Origin: Fibrobacter sp.
GTDB taxonomy: Bacteria > Fibrobacterota > Fibrobacteria > Fibrobacterales > Fibrobacteraceae
DNA: 64,000 nt
Reading direction: 5' to 3'
Assembly (NCBI GenBank): GCA_024399065.1
Contig: JAKSIB010000016.1
Coordinates: 1 to 64,000 of the forward strand
Numbering within the stretch: the stretch's first letter is position 1; each line of letters begins with the position of its first letter. Position numbers and translations under genes: made by a program. Below are positions 60,693 through 64,000 of this stretch, piece by piece. A model generated the notes under the pieces. The model was given only the letters and a program-made list of their open reading frames with translations. It made no database searches and was not told the origin of the DNA.

Positions 60693-61889
60693 ATGAGTTT
60701 TTTTGCATCAAACCAGTATGATGTAGTGGTTTGTGGGGCCGGTCCTGCCGGTCTCATGGCTGCTTGTACCCTCGGAAGAAAGACTTCCGGTGCTAGACGG
60801 ATTTTGCTTCTGGATAAAAAGGAACCCTGGAAGGAACCTATTTTCTGTGCCGAAGCGGTATCCACTGGCAGGTTGAGTGCTTTGTGGCCCATTGACCGTT
60901 CCTGGGTCCGCCAGGACCTTTCTGGCATCTATTTTACTTCCCGCAAGCGTTACCGTGCTGAATTCTACAGCAAGAACTGCGGCCTCCTGTTGGACCGAGC
61001 CAAGTTCCATAAGGCTATTGCCGACGGTTGCTGCAATGCTGGTGTGGAATGCCATTTTGATACTGTTATCAAGAAACTTGACCGCGAAAATGATTCCTGG
61101 ACTATTACGGTTTCTGTAAATGGTACCGAAGAGACTTTGCATGCACCGGTGGTGGTGGATGCTACAGGTCCGGGTGCTCGCCTTACAAAGAACATTGCTT
61201 GCCTTGAAGGCATCGAATCTGGTGATACCGATCTGGAACCCGCCATTTTCGCGGTTGCCGAAGGCATTGAGCACAGCCCGGAACATATTGAATTATTCTT
61301 TGGTAGCGATTTCCCGTCTGGCTATGGCTGGATTTTCCCCCGCGATGGCAAGGAAGTGAATATCGGCTTTGTTCTCGGCAAGGATGTAAAGCAGGATGTT
61401 TCCAACCGCCAGAAGTTGCTGAACTTCCTGGCAGAAGAATATCCTCAGGCCAAGGTCAAGGCTATTTATGGCGGTATGATCGCTTGTGGTCAGTCCGACA
61501 AGCCCATGGCCATGCACGGTTTGTTCAAGGCCGGCGATGCCGCAAGTTGCGTCAATCCCATCAGCCGTTCCGGCATTACGGAATCCTTGCTGTGTGGCAA
61601 GATTGTTGCTGAAACTGTTGTGGAATGGCTGGACGACTCCGGCGCGAACCGCACTGCTATCGAGGCCAAGGCCCATAGCCGCTGGATGGAAGAAATGGGC
61701 AATTCCCATATGCAGATTGCCCGTGGTAAGGTTGCCTTCAACCAGATCACCGATGATCAGTTGAACAAGGCTGCCCTGCGCCTGTCCAAGCTTCCCCGCG
61801 AAAAGCAGACTATTTTCCGCATTTTCCTGAACGTTCTGTGGGCTAGCCCCTCCCTGGTCTGGAAGCTGCGCTCCTTCTTGCATTGGTAG
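60693..61889 (+). CDS. Geranylgeranyl-reductase-family flavoprotein
   Basis: 398 residues. FAD-binding VVVCGAGPAGLMAA, YGWIFPRDGKEVNIGF (the YxWxFP motif of the family) and KAGDAASCVNPISRSGI. Members reduce polyprenyl or other isoprenoid chains or hydroxylate aromatic substrates. The conserved Cys in IFCAEAVS, near residue 55, is at the place of the catalytic Cys of archaeal enzymes. Substrate unknown. AGGA precedes ATG 60693. sufE follows within 20 bases. Confidence 0.85.
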   Translation: MSFFASNQYDVVVCGAGPAGLMAACTLGRKTSGARRILLLDKKEPWKEPIFCAEAVSTGRLSALWPIDRSWVRQDLSGIYFTSRKRYRAEFYSKNCGLLLDRAKFHKAIADGCCNAGVECHFDTVIKKLDRENDSWTITVSVNGTEETLHAPVVVDATGPGARLTKNIACLEGIESGDTDLEPAIFAVAEGIEHSPEHIELFFGSDFPSGYGWIFPRDGKEVNIGFVLGKDVKQDVSNRQKLLNFLAEEYPQAKVKAIYGGMIACGQSDKPMAMHGLFKAGDAASCVNPISRSGITESLLCGKIVAETVVEWLDDSGANRTAIEAKAHSRWMEEMGNSHMQIARGKVAFNQITDDQLNKAALRLSKLPREKQTIFRIFLNVLWASPSLVWKLRSFLHW

Positions 61890-61907
61890 TATTAAGGTTT
61901 ATTGATC

Positions 61908-62354
61908 ATGTCTAACGCCATTGAAAAACGTCTTGAGGAAATTCGCGACAAGTTCGCTTCCTTTACAGATCCTGATGACAAGTGGAAGTTCCTCCTGGAC
62001 CTAGCCAAGGCCCACAAGGGAATGGATGCAAGTCTCAAGGCGGAAAAGTTTATTATTGTGGGCTGCGCCTCTACCATGTACCTCGTTCCCAGTTTTGATG
62101 GTGAAAAGATTCACTTCGAAATGGATGTGGAAGGGGGTACTACCAATCCGCTGATTAGCCGTGGCTTGGGTTGCCTCGCTCTCCAGGTTTATAATGACAT
62201 GGCTCCTGCAGATATCTTGTCTGTGGATCCGGCCTTCTTCCAGCAGATTGGCTTGAACGTGGGACTTTCTCCCACTCGTTCCAATGGCTTTGCAAGCTTG
62301 GTCAAGCAGATTTATTTATACGCAAGAGTGTTTGCCGCACTCGCAAAAAAGTAA
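61908..62354 (+). CDS. sufE: SufE-like sulfur acceptor
   Basis: 148 residues; accepts sulfur from a cysteine desulfurase and passes it to Fe-S assembly. The active Cys53 lies in FIIVGCASTMYLV (family VxGCxSxV). GLLxLL-type region LGCLALQVYND and LSPTRSNGFASLV fit SufE. ATG 61908 is chosen over an upstream in-frame TTG. No other suf genes are in the window. Confidence 0.92.
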   Translation: MSNAIEKRLEEIRDKFASFTDPDDKWKFLLDLAKAHKGMDASLKAEKFIIVGCASTMYLVPSFDGEKIHFEMDVEGGTTNPLISRGLGCLALQVYNDMAPADILSVDPAFFQQIGLNVGLSPTRSNGFASLVKQIYLYARVFAALAKK

Positions 62355-62379
62355 CTGAAAAAGAATAGGACAAAGAAAA

Positions 62380-63045
62380 ATGGGTTTCAGTTTTTTGAAT
62401 GGAAAGAGCCCCTTTGATGAGGCTGAAGAACGCCTGGAAGCAGGTGAAACCATTAATGGCAAGCCGAAGATGCCGAAGGCTCCGGTGATGGGCTGGCAGG
62501 ACGGCGTGTTCCTCCTGGTCATTATTGGCTTGGTTATTGGTGGCTATCAGTATTATCAGTATGCCAAGAAGAAGTCTGCCGATGCATTTGCCGCTTGCGA
62601 CGCCTTGTATGTCGCAACCGCATCCGATGTTGCAAAGTATGCAGAAGTTGAAGTCTGCTACGAAGCTACCTGGGATCTGGGCTTCGTTAGCGATTCCCTG
62701 GAAGTTCTTCGTCAGGAACGCTTGGGCAAGATTGAAGACTTGCGCAATGCCCAGAAGGATCTGTACGACGATGTGAACGCCGACTTGACCAAGGGCGATT
62801 CCGCAACCGCCATGAAGAAGGTTTCCGCTTACACTGGTCCGGTTCTGCTTTTCGGTGGTGCCAAGGAAGACTGGGAAGGCTTGGTGAAGGCTGCCGCAGA
62901 TTTCGAAGCTGCAGAAGCTGCCCGTATTGCTGCAGAAAAGGCTGCCAAGGAAGAAGCCGAACGCCTCGCCGCTGAAGAAGCAGCCAAGGCTGAAGCAGAA
63001 AAGGCGGCCAAGAGCAAGAAGAAGGGTCGCAAGGCTAAGAAGTAA
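62380..63045 (+). CDS. Membrane protein with Ala/Glu/Lys coiled-coil tail
   Basis: 221 residues. A ~40-residue soluble N-terminus, one span (FLLVIIGLVIGGYQYYQY, ~44-61), a domain of ~110 residues with two Cys (ACDALY, EVCYEATWD), and a tail of EAARIAAEKAAKEEAERLAA-type heptads ending in KSKKKGRKAKK. The tail resembles TolA's helical region or Fibrobacter alanine-rich tails but gives no function. Follows sufE by 25 bases; a terminator closes the group. Confidence 0.72.
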   Translation: MGFSFLNGKSPFDEAEERLEAGETINGKPKMPKAPVMGWQDGVFLLVIIGLVIGGYQYYQYAKKKSADAFAACDALYVATASDVAKYAEVEVCYEATWDLGFVSDSLEVLRQERLGKIEDLRNAQKDLYDDVNADLTKGDSATAMKKVSAYTGPVLLFGGAKEDWEGLVKAAADFEAAEAARIAAEKAAKEEAERLAAEEAAKAEAEKAAKSKKKGRKAKK

Positions 63046-63096
63046 TTTCCGCTTCTTGTTTGCCGGTGTGGCGCTGTAGCCATGTCTGAAAAAATG

Positions 63097-63126
63097 AAAG
63101 CTAGGTCTAGGACCTGGCTTTTTTTT
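63097..63126 (+). terminator. Terminator
   Basis: AAAGCTAGGTC-TAG-GACCTGGCTTT (one G-U pair) then T6. Confidence 0.88.
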
Positions 63127-63161
63127 GTAATTTCGGAGGGGGCCGTCGGCCCGATAGAATC

Positions 63162-63569
63162 TTACTTCTTTATAAGGGTGATTTCGCGCTCGGTTTCGTT
63201 AAGGATGTCGATGCGAATTTCGTGGGTGATGCCCGGGTCATTGTCTTCCAAACGTTCGGGCCATTCCAATAGGCTGATTCCCTGTTCGAGGTAATCCGGA
63301 TCCAGACCGACTTCGTAAAGGTCGGCGCCACCTTCCAAACGGTACAAGTCGAAATGGAAAATGGGCGGATTGTTGGGGTATTCGTGAAGAATGGTGTAGG
63401 TGGGAGAGCACACGGAACCTTCGAAACCCAGCCCCTTGCAAACACCGCGGCTAATCACGGTCTTGCCTGCGCCCAGGTTGCCGTAAAGGGCGACCTTGTC
63501 GCCGGGCTTCAGCGACTTGCCGAATTCCACCGCCCAATTGTACGTATCTTCTTCTGATGTGAATCGCAT
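63162..63569 (-). CDS. tsaE: tRNA threonylcarbamoyladenosine biosynthesis ATPase TsaE
   Basis: Partner of TsaB and TsaD in making t6A37 of ANN-decoding tRNAs. 135 residues: YGNLGAGKT Walker A (29-37), SPTYTILHEYP and HFDLYRLEGGADLYEVGLDP are diagnostic, LLEWPERL follows. ATG 63569 starts four bases after the nspC stop; AAGGA lies ~13 bases upstream inside nspC, so translation is probably coupled. Confidence 0.94.
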   Translation of the reverse strand: MRFTSEEDTYNWAVEFGKSLKPGDKVALYGNLGAGKTVISRGVCKGLGFEGSVCSPTYTILHEYPNNPPIFHFDLYRLEGGADLYEVGLDPDYLEQGISLLEWPERLEDNDPGITHEIRIDILNETEREITLIKK

Positions 63570-63573
63570 AAGA

Positions 63574-64000
63574 TTACAGCTTGTCCTTAAACTGCTGATA
63601 AGTAAACTTGTGGAGCAGATGGAACTTGCCTTGTTCATCGAACTTGCCGATGCTGGGGTGGCGAACTCCATTGAAGAATGTGGTCTTCACCATGGTGTAG
63701 TGGATCATGTCTTCAAAGATAACCTTGTCTCCAACCTGGAGCGGCTTGTCAAAGGAGAAGTCTCCCAATTGGTCGCCAGCCAGGCAGGAATTTCCTGTTA
63801 GCTTGTATGTAAAAGGCTTGCCGCCCGGGAAGCCTGCGCCAGTAACGGCGGGACGGTAAGGCATTTCAAGGCAGTCCGGCATATGGGCGCTAATGGATAC
63901 GTTAAGTACGGCAATGTCCATTTCGTTGTGGACGATGTCGCCAACGGAGGCTACCAGTTCACCGGTCTGCCAACCGACGGCTTCACCCGGTTCCATGATT
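63574..64000 (-). CDS. nspC: Carboxynorspermidine decarboxylase, 3' part
   Basis: The C-terminal ~141 residues of a PLP decarboxylase of the alanine-racemase-like fold; the 5' part is beyond base 64000. MPDCLEMPYRPAVTGAG, SCLAGDQLGDFSFDKPL and FEDMIHYTMVKTTFFNGV are typical of NspC; the Cys in NSCLAGD corresponds to the active-site Cys of the group. It makes spermidine or norspermidine from the carboxylated precursor, the polyamine route common in gut bacteria. Co-transcribed with tsaE. Confidence 0.88.
   Translation of the reverse strand, partial: IMEPGEAVGWQTGELVASVGDIVHNEMDIAVLNVSISAHMPDCLEMPYRPAVTGAGFPGGKPFTYKLTGNSCLAGDQLGDFSFDKPLQVGDKVIFEDMIHYTMVKTTFFNGVRHPSIGKFDEQGKFHLLHKFTYQQFKDKL

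Overview
The window comes from a Fibrobacter-type genome (phylum Fibrobacterota). This is inferred from a surface lipoprotein carrying the Fibrobacter major-paralogue domain (FISUMP, TIGR02145-like) behind serine-only linkers, from another serine-linker lipoprotein at 54 kb, and from the overall gene content. Genes are dense on both strands. I see no tRNA, rRNA, CRISPR array or complete insertion sequence.

Region 1 (1-12.1 kb) holds the whole tryptophan branch on the minus strand, but split up: trpE-trpGD, then trpCF, then trpB-trpA. Between the pieces lie accessory genes: a GNAT acetyltransferase and a gene remnant bracketed by repeats, a MntA/HepT toxin-antitoxin pair, the FISUMP lipoprotein, and an AAA/DUF4143 ATPase enclosed by a 41-bp direct repeat. 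Both trpE and trpB are preceded by near-identical attenuator modules (promoter, 19-codon leader peptide with Trp-Trp, 1:2 hairpin, antiterminator segment, terminator). The gaps trpE/trpGD and trpB/trpA each hold a copy of a ~130-bp structured repeat. Four genes (trpB, trpCF, rnhB, proB) have tandem 7-bp NNNCCTS repeats ending exactly 3 nt before the ATG, with no obvious Shine-Dalgarno sequence.

Region 2 (12.2-16.7 kb) is a compact plus-strand operon for a type II secretion/type IV pilus-like machine: a secretin, an inner-membrane protein with a GspC/PilP-like tail, a PilX-like protein and two short pseudopilins. Region 3 (16.7-25.8 kb) has a processive glycosyltransferase, a TusA-domain protein, a zinc-ribbon protein, a SulP transporter, an AT-rich island of three exported proteins led by a caspase-fold-like protein, then purN and rnhB.

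Region 4 (25.9-32.6 kb) is a FecR-domain lipoprotein followed by the Tol-Pal envelope system in canonical order (tolQ, tolR, TolA/TonB-like, tolB, pal, cpoB-like). Region 5 (32.7-43.5 kb) has murA, a GYF/RDD membrane protein, rapA, proB, scpB, mutS, an HD protein and a Rid protein. Region 6 (43.6-53.7 kb) has an LplT-acyltransferase-acyl-ACP synthetase fusion, an NSS symporter with its tiny MetS-like partner, an SDR, a dCMP-deaminase-like protein and two GT-C membrane glycosyltransferases, one ending in an NPCBM-like domain.

Region 7 (53.9-64 kb) has a 23-residue membrane peptide, a ~980-residue collagen-like lipoprotein ending in a histidine-phosphatase domain, radA, an exported pentapeptide-repeat protein with a charged tail, a geranylgeranyl-reductase-like flavoprotein, sufE, a coiled-coil membrane protein, tsaE and the 3' part of nspC. 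The strongest leads for something undescribed are the duplicated trp attenuators, the two heptad-repeat systems, and the collagen-phosphatase lipoprotein.
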